A DNA stretch of 12,758 nucleotides. It comes from Desulfovibrionaceae bacterium. GTDB taxonomy: Bacteria > Desulfobacterota > Desulfovibrionia > Desulfovibrionales > Desulfovibrionaceae. Made by a program: the position numbers and the translations under genes. Of this stretch, positions 12,723 through 12,758 are shown piece after piece. The stretch is from assembly GCA_030539415.1 (NCBI GenBank), contig JAUNSE010000018.1, positions 1 to 12,758 of the forward strand, given 5' to 3'. Within the stretch, counting starts at the first letter, position 1, and each line of letters starts with the position of its first letter. Below the pieces are notes generated by a model, which was not told the origin of the DNA, did not search any database, and worked only from the letters and a program-made list of their open reading frames with translations.

Positions 12723-12758
12723 ATGATGACGCATGACAAGCATGGCTTCCAATTACCA
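12723..12758 (+). CDS. Possible N-terminal fragment of a divergent gene
   Basis: At the right edge an ATG at 12723 opens 12 codons (MMTHDKHGFQLP) that run off the window. CAGGAGG lies nine bases before it, a strong though slightly distant ribosome binding site; the ATG at 12726 is an alternative. The gene would be divergent from the histidine kinase. Genes divergent from ZraS-type kinases are often their targets, but these first residues show no signal peptide and no family can be named. No good promoter is visible; the leader contains a pyrimidine-rich run at 12666-12684. Confidence 0.4.
   Translation, partial: MMTHDKHGFQLP

Overview
This GC-rich bacterial window holds seven complete protein genes of housekeeping or regulatory type, one complete regulatory gene (dksA), and a partial gene at each edge. 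Eight complete genes are therefore called in all. The combination of a short DksA (120 aa), an RqcH-like NFACT protein, a compact Lhr-type helicase, an adenosine-kinase-like PfkB protein and a ZraS/ZraR-like sigma54 two-component pair suggests a deltaproteobacterium, probably a Desulfovibrionaceae-like sulfate reducer. This is inferred from gene content and base composition only. There is no rRNA, tRNA, CRISPR array, insertion sequence or phage gene that I can see.

Layout. At the left edge (1-72, minus) are the first 24 codons of an exported protein. Upstream of it lies a 493-base intergenic region with what looks like a complete sigma54 promoter: a -24/-12 element, an IHF consensus and an upstream dyad. 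Next is nth (endonuclease III, minus, 566-1243) with two hairpin terminators after it, divergent from dksA (plus, 1536-1898). dksA has a near-consensus sigma70 promoter and a strong intrinsic terminator. An NFACT/RqcH-like gene follows on plus (2075-3793). Converging on it is a minus-strand unit of gltX (6135-7526) followed by an Lhr-core-like helicase (3841-6069). Divergent from gltX is an adenosine-kinase-like PfkB gene (plus, 7869-8816) ending in a 12-bp terminator. The last unit is on minus: a membrane sensor histidine kinase (11127-12590, TTG start), a sigma54-activating response regulator (9648-11042), and an HD-domain phosphohydrolase (8935-9648) whose ATG overlaps the regulator's stop codon. 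At the right edge a possible plus-strand gene begins at 12723.

How the genes fit together. DksA, RqcH-like NFACT and glutamyl-tRNA synthetase belong to transcription and translation homeostasis. Nth and the Lhr-type helicase are DNA-repair proteins. The histidine kinase and response regulator should sense an envelope signal and activate sigma54 promoters. The HD protein is translationally coupled to the regulator, which suggests that a nucleotide-hydrolysing enzyme is made together with the signalling pair. A canonical sigma54 promoter lies at the other end of the window, in front of an exported protein, but nothing here proves that this regulator controls it.

The window is mostly ordinary core genome. 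The best leads are the sigma54 promoter region at the left edge, the kinase-regulator-HD operon, and unusual residues in the NFACT and PfkB proteins.
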